This document shows, one piece after another, positions 42,954 through 50,619 of a stretch of 64,000 nucleotides of DNA. Made by a program: the position numbers and the translations under genes. Below the pieces are notes generated by a model. The model did not search any database and was not told where the DNA came from. It saw nothing but the letters and a program-made list of their open reading frames with translations. The stretch's first letter is position 1. Every line of letters starts with the position of its first letter. Source of the DNA: Belnapia moabensis DSM 16746 (GTDB lineage: Bacteria; Pseudomonadota; Alphaproteobacteria; Acetobacterales; Acetobacteraceae); contig NZ_JQKB01000022.1 of NCBI RefSeq assembly GCF_000745835.1, positions 26,874-90,873 of the forward strand. Reading direction: 5' to 3'.

Positions 42954-44459
42954 ATGTCCTCCCCCGATTTCGCCGCCTTCAGCGCTGGTCTTGCCGCCGG
43001 GCAGGCCCAGGTGCTGTGGCGCGAGCGGGTGGCGGATCTGGACACGCCGGTCGGGGTCTTCCTGAAGCTTGCCTCCGGCAAGCCCAACAGCTTCCTGCTG
43101 GAGAGCATCGAGGGCGGCGCCGCCCGCGGCCGCTACTCCGCCGTCGGGCTGGAGCCGGACCTCATCTGGCGCTGCCGCGACGGCCGCGCCGAGGTGAACC
43201 GCCATGCGCTCGCCGCCCCGCACGCCTTCGAGCCTGCCGGCGACGACGCGCTGGAGAGCCTCCGCACCGCCATCGCCGCGGCACAGATGACCCTGCCGCC
43301 CGGCCTTCCGCCCATCGCCGTCGGCCTCTTCGGCTATCTCGGCTATGACATGGTCCGGCTGATGGAGCGCCTGCCCTCGACCGCACCGGATGTTCTGGGC
43401 GTGCCCGATGCGGTGCTGGTCCGCCCCACCCTCGTCGCCGTCTTCGACCATGTGCGCGACGCACTGAGCCTCTTCACCACCGCCTGGCCGCAGCCGGGGC
43501 AGGACCCGCAGGCCGCCTGGGACGCCGCCCAGGCCCGGCTCGACGAGGCCGAGGCCGCGCTCGACCGCCCGCTGCCCCGCCCCGCCGCCCCGGTCAGCCT
43601 GCCGCGGCTGCCCGAGCCCTCCAGCAACTTCACCCGCGAGGGCTTCATCGCCGCAGTGGAGCGCGCCAAGGACTACATCCGCGCCGGCGACTGCTTCCAG
43701 GTCGTCCCGAGCCAGCGCTTCTCGGTGCCCTTCGCGCTGCCGCCCTTCGCCCTCTACCGGGCGCTCCGGCGGATCAACCCGGCGCCCTTCCTCTTCTTCT
43801 TCGACTTCGCCGGCTTCGCCGCCGTCGGCGCCTCGCCCGAGATCCTGGTGCGCCTCCGCGACGGCGAGGTGACCATCCGCCCCCTCGCCGGCACCCGCCG
43901 CCGCGGCGCCACGCCTGAGGAGGACAAGGCGCTCGAGGCCGAGCTTCTGGCCGACCCCAAGGAGCGGGCCGAGCACCTGATGCTGCTCGACCTCGGCCGC
44001 AACGATGTCGGCCGCGTCTCGGCCATCGGCACCGTCCGCGTGCCGAGCCAGTTCCAGATCGAGCGCTATTCCCAGGTGATGCATATCGGCTCCGAGGTCC
44101 GCGGCCGGCTCCGCCCCGGCCTCACCGCCGTCGACGCGCTCGCCGGCGGCTTCCCGGCCGGCACGCTGACCGGCGCCCCCAAGGTCCGCGCCATGCAGAT
44201 CATCGAGGAGCTGGAGCCCTCCCGGCGCGGCATCTATGCCGGCGGCTTCGGCTATTTCGGCGCCGATGGCGGCATGGACACCTGCATCGGCCTCCGCACC
44301 GCGCTGGTGAAGGATGGGGTGATGCACGTCCAGGCCGGTGCCGGCGTGGTGGCGGATAGCGACCCCGTCGCCGAATATGAGGAAACTCAGCAGAAGGCCC
44401 GCGCCCTGTTCCGCGCGGCGGAGGAGGCCGTGCGCTTCGCCGCGGGCCGCCGCGGATGA
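42954..44459 (+). CDS. trpE: Anthranilate synthase component I
   Basis: 501-residue TrpE, making anthranilate from chorismate with ammonia from TrpG. The tryptophan-binding feedback region LLESIEGGAARGRYS is intact (LLES element). The chorismate domain shows NPAPFLFFFDF, RPLAGTRRRGATPEED, LDLGRNDVGRVS and GGFPAGTLTGAPKVRAMQII. The ATG at 42954 has GGAG upstream; the open frame before it is ppiD shadow. trpE is not fused to trpG here, unlike rhizobia. Confidence 0.97.
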   Translation: MSSPDFAAFSAGLAAGQAQVLWRERVADLDTPVGVFLKLASGKPNSFLLESIEGGAARGRYSAVGLEPDLIWRCRDGRAEVNRHALAAPHAFEPAGDDALESLRTAIAAAQMTLPPGLPPIAVGLFGYLGYDMVRLMERLPSTAPDVLGVPDAVLVRPTLVAVFDHVRDALSLFTTAWPQPGQDPQAAWDAAQARLDEAEAALDRPLPRPAAPVSLPRLPEPSSNFTREGFIAAVERAKDYIRAGDCFQVVPSQRFSVPFALPPFALYRALRRINPAPFLFFFDFAGFAAVGASPEILVRLRDGEVTIRPLAGTRRRGATPEEDKALEAELLADPKERAEHLMLLDLGRNDVGRVSAIGTVRVPSQFQIERYSQVMHIGSEVRGRLRPGLTAVDALAGGFPAGTLTGAPKVRAMQIIEELEPSRRGIYAGGFGYFGADGGMDTCIGLRTALVKDGVMHVQAGAGVVADSDPVAEYEETQQKARALFRAAEEAVRFAAGRRG

Positions 44460-45322
44460 CCCGCCCCTGCCCCGGCGCCCGCGCCGTCACCAGCCGCCCG
44501 CACTGGCAACCGCCGGCCGGCGCGACCGACTGCCACATGCACATCTTCGGCCCTTACGAGCGCTACCCGCTCTCGCCCGGCCGTTCCTATACCCCGCCCG
44601 AAGCCTCCATCGCCGCCTACCGAGCAATGTGCGACAGCGTTGGCCTGGCGCGCACGGTCGTCGTCCAGCCGAGCATCTACGGCACCGACAATGCGGTGAC
44701 CCTCGATGCGGTCGAGGCGCTTGGCCGTGACCGCGCCCGCGCCGTGGTCGTCGTCGACGAGAGCTTCGGCCTCCCTGCCCTCCGCGCCATGGCCGGGCGC
44801 GGCGCCTGTGGCGTCCGCTTCAATGCGGTGAGCGGCAACGGCACACCTCTTGCGCAGATCGAAGCTCTCGGCGCCCGCCTCGCCGAGCTCGAATGGCACA
44901 TGCAGCTCTACGCGCATCCCACTGAAATGCTTGCGCTGGAGCCCGTCCTGGCTCGCCTGCCCTGCCCGCTGGTCATCGACCATATGGGCGGCGTGAAGTC
45001 CGGCGACCAAGGCCTTGATCATCCAGCTTTCCAGGCCCTGCTTCGGCTGCTGCGCGGCGGCGCCTGGGCCAAGCTCTGCGGCTACCGCTCCTCTACCGCC
45101 GGTGCGCCCTACGCCGATGTCGCCGCCATGGCCCGCGCCATGATCGAGGCTGCGCCCGAGCGCTGCGTCTGGGGGACCGATTGGCCCCATCCCTCCCTCA
45201 CCTCGCCAGAGGAGGTGCCGGATGACGGCGTTCTGATGGACGCCCTCGGCGACTGGGCGCCGGAGCCTGCCCAGCGCCAGGCCATCCTCGTCGACAACCC
45301 GGCACGCCTCTACGGCTTCTGA
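44456..45322 (+). CDS. Amidohydrolase-family protein (LigI/amidohydrolase 2-like)
   Basis: 288-residue TIM-barrel hydrolase. The N-terminal metal motif is TDCHMHIFGP (HxH), mid-protein PLVIDHMGGV is the strand-6 histidine region, and the C-terminal CVWGTDWPHPS carries the strand-8 Asp. This set is typical of the amidohydrolase 2 family, which includes 2-pyrone-4,6-dicarboxylate lactonase. The ATG overlaps the trpE stop (ATGA), so it is coupled to trpE, and it lies between trpE and the trp attenuator. No role in tryptophan synthesis is known for this family. Confidence 0.85.
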   Translation: MTRPCPGARAVTSRPHWQPPAGATDCHMHIFGPYERYPLSPGRSYTPPEASIAAYRAMCDSVGLARTVVVQPSIYGTDNAVTLDAVEALGRDRARAVVVVDESFGLPALRAMAGRGACGVRFNAVSGNGTPLAQIEALGARLAELEWHMQLYAHPTEMLALEPVLARLPCPLVIDHMGGVKSGDQGLDHPAFQALLRLLRGGAWAKLCGYRSSTAGAPYADVAAMARAMIEAAPERCVWGTDWPHPSLTSPEEVPDDGVLMDALGDWAPEPAQRQAILVDNPARLYGF

Positions 45323-45363
45323 TCCCCTTGCACGGCACGCGCGGCCATGGCACGACTACCGCC

Positions 45364-45426
45364 ATGGTGCAGAGCGCGATCCCCGCCACGCGATTTTGGT
45401 ACCGCTGGTATACACCGGCGGCCTAG
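45364..45426 (+). CDS. trpL: trp leader peptide (20 codons, two Trp codons)
   Basis: A 20-codon ORF, ATG at 45364 and TAG at 45424-45426. The peptide ends RFWYRWYTPAA, with tryptophan codons at 45397-45399 and 45406-45408 and three further aromatic residues around them. Tryptophan is rare, so two in 20 codons, immediately before a terminator and trpG, point to a ribosome-sensing leader. No strong Shine-Dalgarno is visible, as in some other leader peptides. It is too short to be found by length. Confidence 0.78.
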   Translation: MVQSAIPATRFWYRWYTPAA

Positions 45427-45475
45427 GATCAGCGCACCCACGCAGACCCGCAGGAGCCGCCACACGCTGGCGGCT
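45402..45475 (+). promoter_or_regulatory. trp operon attenuator (pause hairpin, antiterminator, terminator)
   Basis: Three mutually exclusive helices can be drawn. 1:2 is CCGCTGGT (45402-45409, covering the second Trp codon) with ACCGGCGG (45414-45421), 8 pairs including one G-U. 2:3 is GGCGGC (45417-45422) with GCCGCC (45456-45461). 3:4 is the terminator. A ribosome stalled at the Trp codons would cover strand 1 and free strand 2 to pair with strand 3, preventing termination. This is the classic attenuation geometry. Confidence 0.78.
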
Positions 45476-45479
45476 TTTT
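45455..45479 (+). terminator. Rho-independent terminator of the trp attenuator
   Basis: AGCCGCCA (45455-45462) and TGGCGGCT (45468-45475) form a perfect 8-bp stem with a 5-nt loop. The run of T at 45475-45479 completes an intrinsic terminator. It lies 55 bp before the next start codon, within the trpG leader. Confidence 0.88.
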
Positions 45480-45533
45480 CGTCTCTGCACCTCCCGCCAG
45501 CGGTGCCGGCCCCCGAACCACCCAGGAGGCCCC

Positions 45534-45668
45534 ATGCAACGCAGCGATTTCGACTTCGACGTCATCAGTGGCCCGGCCTTGCCTCCCCTGAGGCCGCCCG
45601 CGCCGCCGGCCCCGCCGCCGCCCGCGCTTGACCCGGCCGCGGCCCGGCCCGAAAGTCCGAAACCATGA
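45534..45668 (+). CDS. Small proline-rich ORF coupled to trpG
   Basis: 44-codon ORF between attenuator and trpG. It has the strongest Shine-Dalgarno of the region (AGGAGG, 4 nt before the ATG), and its TGA overlaps the trpG ATG (ATGA). The peptide starts [18 protein letters not shown], and the rest is Pro/Ala-rich. It may be a genuine small protein or chiefly a device that brings ribosomes to trpG. I know no family. Confidence 0.55.
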   Translation: MQRSDFDFDVISGPALPPLRPPAPPAPPPPALDPAAARPESPKP

Positions 45669-46252
45669 TTTTGCTGATCGACAACTACGACAGCTTTACC
45701 TTCAATCTCTATCACTTCCTCGGCGATCTTGGAGTGGAGATCGAGGTACGGCGCAACGATGCGCTGACCAGCCAGGAGGCCCTGGCGATGCAGCCGGAGG
45801 CCATCCTGCTCTCGCCCGGCCCCTGCACGCCGAACGAGGCCGGCGTCTGCCTGCCGCTGATCGGCGCCGCCGCCTCGGCCGGCGTGCCGCTGATGGGAGT
45901 CTGTCTCGGTCACCAGGCCATCGGCCAAGCCTTCGGTGGCACCGTCATTCGCGCTCCCGATCCGGTGCATGGCAAGGTCTGGGACGTGCATCACCGCGGC
46001 ACCGACCTCTTCGCCGGCCTGCCGAGCCCGGTCCGCGCCACGCGCTACCACTCCCTCGTCGTCCGCCGCGACGACTTGCCCGCCGAACTCGAAGCCACCG
46101 CCTGGACCGAGGACAGCCTCATCATGGGCCTCGCCCATCGCAGCCTGCCGATCTGGGGCGTGCAGTTCCACCCGGAGAGCATCGCGTCCCAGCACGGCCA
46201 CGACCTGCTGCGGAATTTCCTGCTGCTCGCCAAGGCGCGGGTGCCGGCGTGA
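45665..46252 (+). CDS. trpG: Anthranilate synthase component II (glutamine amidotransferase)
   Basis: 195-residue class I glutaminase that supplies ammonia to TrpE. It opens [15 protein letters not shown], the nucleophile elbow is [15 protein letters not shown] (Cys80), and the His/Glu pair is in WGVQFHPES (His169, Glu171). [11 protein letters not shown] is the oxyanion strand. It is coupled to the upstream small ORF by an ATGA overlap and to trpD by a GTGA overlap. It is the first enzyme gene behind the trp attenuator. Confidence 0.97.
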   Translation: MILLIDNYDSFTFNLYHFLGDLGVEIEVRRNDALTSQEALAMQPEAILLSPGPCTPNEAGVCLPLIGAAASAGVPLMGVCLGHQAIGQAFGGTVIRAPDPVHGKVWDVHHRGTDLFAGLPSPVRATRYHSLVVRRDDLPAELEATAWTEDSLIMGLAHRSLPIWGVQFHPESIASQHGHDLLRNFLLLAKARVPA

Positions 46253-47259
46253 ACACGCTGAAGCCGGTTCTCGCCCGCCTCGCCGCCGGCGAGCGCCTGG
46301 CGGAGAGCGAGGCCGAGGCCGCCTTCGGCATCATCATGGCCGGCGAGGCGACCCCCGCCCAGATCGCCGGCATGCTCATGGCGATGCGTGTCCGCGGCGA
46401 GACCGTGGCCGAGATGACTGGCGCCGTCCGCGCCATGCGCGCCCGCATGACGGCGATCGAAGCGCCCCCTGGCACCATCGACATCGTCGGCACCGGCGGC
46501 GATTCCTCAGGCAGCCTCAACATCTCGACGGCGACGGCGCTGGTCGTCGCCGGCTGCGGCGTGCCGGTGGCGAAGCACGGCAACCGCGCCCTCTCCTCCC
46601 GCTCCGGCGCCGCTGATGCACTCGCCGCCCTCGGCATCGACCTCGACGTCCCACTCGACCGGCTGGAAGTCGTGCTGAAATCCACCGGCATGGTCTTCCT
46701 GATGGCGCCCCGCCACCACGCAGCGCTGCGCCATGCCGCCGGCCCCCGCGTTGAGCTCGGCACCCGCACCATCTTCAACCTGCTCGGCCCCATGGCCAAT
46801 CCGGCCCGCGTCCGCCGCCAGCTGACCGGCGCCTATGACGCCGCCTGGCTCCGCCCCATGGCGGAGACCCTCGCCCGCCTCGGCACCGAGGCCGCCTGGC
46901 TGGTCCATGGCCAGGGCCTCGACGAGATCGCCCTCTCCGGCGAAACCCATGTGGTCGCCCTCGAAAGTGGCACGATCCGCGAATTCACCATCGCCCCCGA
47001 GGATGCCGGCCTCCGCCGCGCGCCTCCCGAAGCCATCCGCGGCGGCGAGCCGGCCGAGAACGCCCTCGCCCTCACCGCGTTGCTGGATGGCGCCCCCGGC
47101 CCCTACCGCGACATCGTGTTGCTGAATGCCGCCGCGGCCCTGGTCGTTGCGGGGCGCGATACCGATCTAGCATCCGGCGCGGCGCGAGCCGCGGCGGCCA
47201 TCGACAGCGGGGCCGCTTCTGCCGTACTGGCCCGCCTGAAGGACGCCACTGCAGCATGA
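46249..47259 (+). CDS. trpD: Anthranilate phosphoribosyltransferase
   Basis: 336-residue TrpD, joining anthranilate to PRPP. The glycine-rich PRPP loop is [38 protein letters not shown] is the anthranilate site, and [15 protein letters not shown] is a family hallmark. The start is GTG at 46249, overlapping the trpG stop by 4 bp. It overlaps trpC by 4 bp. Confidence 0.97.
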   Translation: MNTLKPVLARLAAGERLAESEAEAAFGIIMAGEATPAQIAGMLMAMRVRGETVAEMTGAVRAMRARMTAIEAPPGTIDIVGTGGDSSGSLNISTATALVVAGCGVPVAKHGNRALSSRSGAADALAALGIDLDVPLDRLEVVLKSTGMVFLMAPRHHAALRHAAGPRVELGTRTIFNLLGPMANPARVRRQLTGAYDAAWLRPMAETLARLGTEAAWLVHGQGLDEIALSGETHVVALESGTIREFTIAPEDAGLRRAPPEAIRGGEPAENALALTALLDGAPGPYRDIVLLNAAAALVVAGRDTDLASGAARAAAAIDSGAASAVLARLKDATAA

Positions 47260-48089
47260 ACGCCCCTCATCTGATCCTCCCCGACCCGCAGGCCGTGCCG
47301 GACACCCTTTCCGGCATCCTCGCCGACAAGTACGAGGAGGTCCGCGCCCGGTCCGCCGCCACCCCCCTCTCTGAGATCGAGCGCCAGGCCCGCGCTGCCG
47401 ACCGGCCCCGAGATTTCGTTACTGCACTCTGCCAAGCCGTCGCCGATGGCCGGGTCGGCCTCATCGCCGAGATCAAGCGTGCTTCCCCTTCAGGCGGGCT
47501 GATCCGCGACCCCTTCGAGCCCGCCACCCTCGCCGAGGACTATGCCCGCGCCGGCGCCTCCTGCCTCTCGGTGCTGACCGATGCGCCCTACTTCCAGGGC
47601 CATGCCGACCACCTGAAGGCCGCCCGCGCCGCCTGCACCTTGCCCGTGCTGCGCAAGGACTTCATGGTCCATCCCTGGCAGGTCTTCGAGGCTCGGGCGA
47701 TGGGTGCCGACTGCATCCTGCTCATCATGGCCGCCCTCTCCGACCATCAGGCCGAGGAGCTTGAGGACATCGCCCGCAGCCTCGACATGGGCGTTCTCGC
47801 CGAGGTTCATGATCGCGCCGAGCTAGACCGTGCCCTCGGCCTGCAGACCCGGCTGATCGGTATCAACAACCGCAATCTCAAGACCTTGCGGACTGATCTT
47901 GCCACGTCCGAGGAGCTGGTGCCGCTGATCCCCGCCGACCGCATCCCGGTCGCCGAAAGCGGCATCCGCAACCCGGCCGATGTCCGCCGCATGGCCGATG
48001 CCGGCGCCCGCTGCATTCTGGTCGGCGAAAGCCTGATGCGCCAGTCGGACGTCACCGCCGCCGCCTCCGAGCTCGTCCAGGCCCTTTGA
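47256..48089 (+). CDS. trpC: Indole-3-glycerol phosphate synthase
   Basis: 277-residue TrpC, closing the indole ring. The TIM-barrel landmarks are [11 protein letters not shown] (catalytic Lys), [40 protein letters not shown] in two stretches, [11 protein letters not shown] and [12 protein letters not shown]. Monofunctional, without a TrpF domain. Overlaps trpD by 4 bp and moaC by 1 nt. Confidence 0.97.
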   Translation: MNAPHLILPDPQAVPDTLSGILADKYEEVRARSAATPLSEIERQARAADRPRDFVTALCQAVADGRVGLIAEIKRASPSGGLIRDPFEPATLAEDYARAGASCLSVLTDAPYFQGHADHLKAARAACTLPVLRKDFMVHPWQVFEARAMGADCILLIMAALSDHQAEELEDIARSLDMGVLAEVHDRAELDRALGLQTRLIGINNRNLKTLRTDLATSEELVPLIPADRIPVAESGIRNPADVRRMADAGARCILVGESLMRQSDVTAAASELVQAL

Positions 48090-48571
48090 TGGCCGAGGCT
48101 CGCCCCCTCACCCATTTCGACGCGGAAGGCCGCGCCGCCATGGTGGATGTTGGGGCCAAGGCTGAAACGCGGCGCGAGGCCATCGCCCGCGGTCGCGTCG
48201 TGATGGACCCGGCGACCCTCGCCCGCATCGTCGAGGGCCAAATGGCCAAGGGCGATGTCCTCGCCGTCGCCCGGCTCGCCGGCATCATGGCGGCCAAGCG
48301 CACCGCCGACCTTATCCCGCTCTGCCACCCGCTGATGCTGAGCAAGGTCGCCGTCGACCTCGTCCCGGTCGGGCCGGACGCGGTGGAGATCGAGGCCACC
48401 GTCGCGCTCACTGGCCGCACCGGCGTCGAGATGGAGGCGCTGACCGCCGTCACCGTCGCCGCCCTGACGGTCTACGACATGTGCAAGGCGATCGATCGAG
48501 GCATGCGCATCGAAGCGGTGCGCCTCGTCAAAAAGTCCGGCGGTAAATCAGGTACCTACGAGGCAGAGTGA
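48089..48571 (+). CDS. moaC: Cyclic pyranopterin monophosphate synthase
   Basis: 160-residue MoaC, the second step of molybdenum cofactor synthesis. It opens [23 protein letters not shown], then [17 protein letters not shown] (active site) and [22 protein letters not shown]. The ATG at 48089 shares one base with the trpC stop. trpC-moaC-moeA is a known alphaproteobacterial order. The product is needed by the MsrP enzyme encoded at 33640-34572. Confidence 0.97.
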   Translation: MAEARPLTHFDAEGRAAMVDVGAKAETRREAIARGRVVMDPATLARIVEGQMAKGDVLAVARLAGIMAAKRTADLIPLCHPLMLSKVAVDLVPVGPDAVEIEATVALTGRTGVEMEALTAVTVAALTVYDMCKAIDRGMRIEAVRLVKKSGGKSGTYEAE

Positions 48572-49776
48572 TGATCTCGGTCGAGGACGCGCGAACCCGC
48601 ATTCTAGCGGCCCTCGCCGCCACCCCGGCCGAGACCGTGCCTCTGTCCGCCGGCTGGGGCCGCGTCCTCGCTCGCACCGTCCTCGCCCGGCTGACCCAGC
48701 CCCCCGCCGATGTCTCGGCCATGGACGGCTACGCGGTCCGCGCCGCCGAGGCCACCGAGGGCGCCCGCCTCGCCGTCATCGGCACCGCCCCCGCCGGCCA
48801 CCCTTTTGCTGGCGAGGTCAGCTCCGGCCAAGCCGTCCGCATCTTCACCGGCGGCCTCGTCCCACTCGGCGCCGATGCCATCCTCCTTCAGGAAGACGCC
48901 GAAGCCACCGCCGCTACCGTTCTGGTGAAGGAAGCAGTCCGCCCCGGACGCTGGATTCGCCGCCGTGGGCTCGATTTCACCGAGGGCGAGACCTTGCTGC
49001 CCGCCGGCCGCCGCCTCACCGCCCGCGATATCGGCCTCGCTGCCGCCGCCAACACGCCCTGGCTGACGGTCCACCGCGCCCCCCGCATCGGCATCCTGGC
49101 GACCGGCGACGAGATTGCCCTCCCCGGCGACCCGATCCCGCCCGGCGGCATCGTCAGCAGCAACGCCCATGCCCTTGCCGCCCTCGTCCGCTCCGGCGGC
49201 GGCGACCCGCTCATCCTCCCCATCGCGCCGGACGACACTCAGGCCATCGCCGAGGCTGCCCGCGCCGCCCGCGCTTGCGACCTGCTGGTGACGAGCGGCG
49301 GCGCCAGCGTCGGCGACCACGACTTGGTGCAGAGCGCCCTCGGGCCGGAGGGCTTCACCCTCGATTTCTGGAAGATCGCCATGCGGCCCGGCAAGCCCTT
49401 GATCTGGGGACGGCTCGGCCCGACGCCGGTTCTCGGCCTGCCTGGCAACCCGGTCTCGGCCCTGGTTTGCAGCGTGCTCTTCCTGCTCCCCGCGCTCGAC
49501 CGCCTCTCAGGTCTTCCCGGCGCCGCACCGCGCACCATCCGGGCCTTGGCCGGCACCGACCTGCCTGAGAACGATCGCCGCTTCGACCATCTCCGCGCCA
49601 CCCTGCATCCCGGCCCCGATGGCGTCCCGCTCGCCACCCCCTTCCCCGTGCAGGATAGCTCCATGATGAAGACCCTGGCCCGCGCCGAGGCCCTCATCCT
49701 CCGCGCCCCCGGTGCCGCGGCTCTGCCCGCTGGCGCCCCGGTCGAGGTGATTCCGCTTGGCGATTTGGGGCTTTGA
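48571..49776 (+). CDS. moeA: Molybdopterin molybdenumtransferase
   Basis: 401-residue MoeA, inserting molybdate into adenylylated molybdopterin. It has PPADVSAMDGYAVRA, the ILLQEDAEA region, the molybdopterin-binding core LLVTSGGASVGDHDLV, and LGLPGNPVSALVCS. The ATG at 48571 overlaps the moaC stop by 1 nt; a GTG three bases earlier is possible. The C-terminus ends in the usual small beta-domain. lexA follows after 99 bp. Confidence 0.96.
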   Translation: MISVEDARTRILAALAATPAETVPLSAGWGRVLARTVLARLTQPPADVSAMDGYAVRAAEATEGARLAVIGTAPAGHPFAGEVSSGQAVRIFTGGLVPLGADAILLQEDAEATAATVLVKEAVRPGRWIRRRGLDFTEGETLLPAGRRLTARDIGLAAAANTPWLTVHRAPRIGILATGDEIALPGDPIPPGGIVSSNAHALAALVRSGGGDPLILPIAPDDTQAIAEAARAARACDLLVTSGGASVGDHDLVQSALGPEGFTLDFWKIAMRPGKPLIWGRLGPTPVLGLPGNPVSALVCSVLFLLPALDRLSGLPGAAPRTIRALAGTDLPENDRRFDHLRATLHPGPDGVPLATPFPVQDSSMMKTLARAEALILRAPGAAALPAGAPVEVIPLGDLGL

Positions 49777-49786
49777 TTCGATCCTG

Positions 49787-49815
49787 TTGACCGAATGATG
49801 GAACTTCCGTAGAAC
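49787..49815 (+). promoter_or_regulatory. lexA promoter with LexA operator
   Basis: TTGACC (49787-49792) and TAGAAC (49810-49815) are separated by 17 bp. GAAC-TTCCGTA-GAAC (49801-49815) is an exact alphaproteobacterial LexA box that covers the spacer end and the -10, so bound LexA would block RNA polymerase. This is the expected autoregulation. The same box is found before ssb/uvrA. Confidence 0.82.
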
Positions 49816-49875
49816 ATCGCTGCGATTCGTGGTTTGTTCGCCATCCACGCGCAGGGCCAGCCCACGGAGGGGACG

Positions 49876-50610
49876 ATGCTTACCCGCAAGCAGCATGAGC
49901 TGCTGATCTTCATCGACAAGCATTTGCGCGCGACCGGCTTCTCCCCCTCCTTCGAGGAGATGAAGGACGCGCTCAAGCTCAAGTCGAAATCCGGCATCCA
50001 CCGCCTCATCACCGCCCTCGAGGAGCGCGGCTTCCTCAAGCGCCGCGCCCATCGCGCCCGGGCGCTCGAGGTCATCCGCCTGCCGGAGAACATCGCCCCA
50101 CGCCGCGCCGCGGAGCCCGCGCCGGCCGCCGCCGCGGGTCCCGCGGCCGCGACTTTCTCGCCGAATGTCATCCATGGCCGCTTCGCCCCCAACCTCGCTG
50201 GCGTCCAGCGCGCGGCGAATGAGGCGGCGGCCGTCCAGCTTCCCCTCTACGGCCGCATCGCCGCGGGCCTTCCGATCGAGGCGCTGCGCGACAGCGGCAG
50301 CAGCGTCGAGGTCCCGGCTGCCCTGCTCACCAGTGGCGAGCATTACGCCCTCGAGGTATCCGGCGACTCCATGGTCGAGGCCGGCATCCTCGACGGCGAT
50401 ACGGTCATCATCCGGCGCGGCGACATCGCCGATAACGGCTCCATCGTCGTCGCCCTGGTGGATGAGAACGAGGTCACGCTGAAGCGCCTGCGCCGCAAGG
50501 GCAATTCCATCGCGCTGGAGCCGGCCAACCCGCGCTATGAAACCCGCATCTTCGGCCCAGACCGGGTGAAGGTGCAGGGCCGCCTGATCGGCCTGCTCCG
50601 CCGCTATTGA
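49876..50610 (+). CDS. lexA: SOS repressor LexA
   Basis: 244-residue LexA. The N-terminal winged helix ([17 protein letters not shown] to about 65) is followed by an alanine/proline linker and the S24 peptidase domain. The cleavage site is Ala130-Gly131 ([10 protein letters not shown]), the nucleophile is Ser165 in [10 protein letters not shown], and the base is Lys203 in VTLKRL. The length is typical of alphaproteobacterial LexA with a long linker. The ATG at 49876 has GGAGGGG upstream. It is convergent with comEC. Confidence 0.97.
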   Translation: MLTRKQHELLIFIDKHLRATGFSPSFEEMKDALKLKSKSGIHRLITALEERGFLKRRAHRARALEVIRLPENIAPRRAAEPAPAAAAGPAAATFSPNVIHGRFAPNLAGVQRAANEAAAVQLPLYGRIAAGLPIEALRDSGSSVEVPAALLTSGEHYALEVSGDSMVEAGILDGDTVIIRRGDIADNGSIVVALVDENEVTLKRLRRKGNSIALEPANPRYETRIFGPDRVKVQGRLIGLLRRY

Positions 50611-50619
50611 GCGCCTGGG

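Noticed and set aside
45347..45631. 94-residue frame overlapping the trp leader
   Set aside because: Runs through the terminator and the small ORF without features. The 20-codon Trp-containing frame explains the region better.
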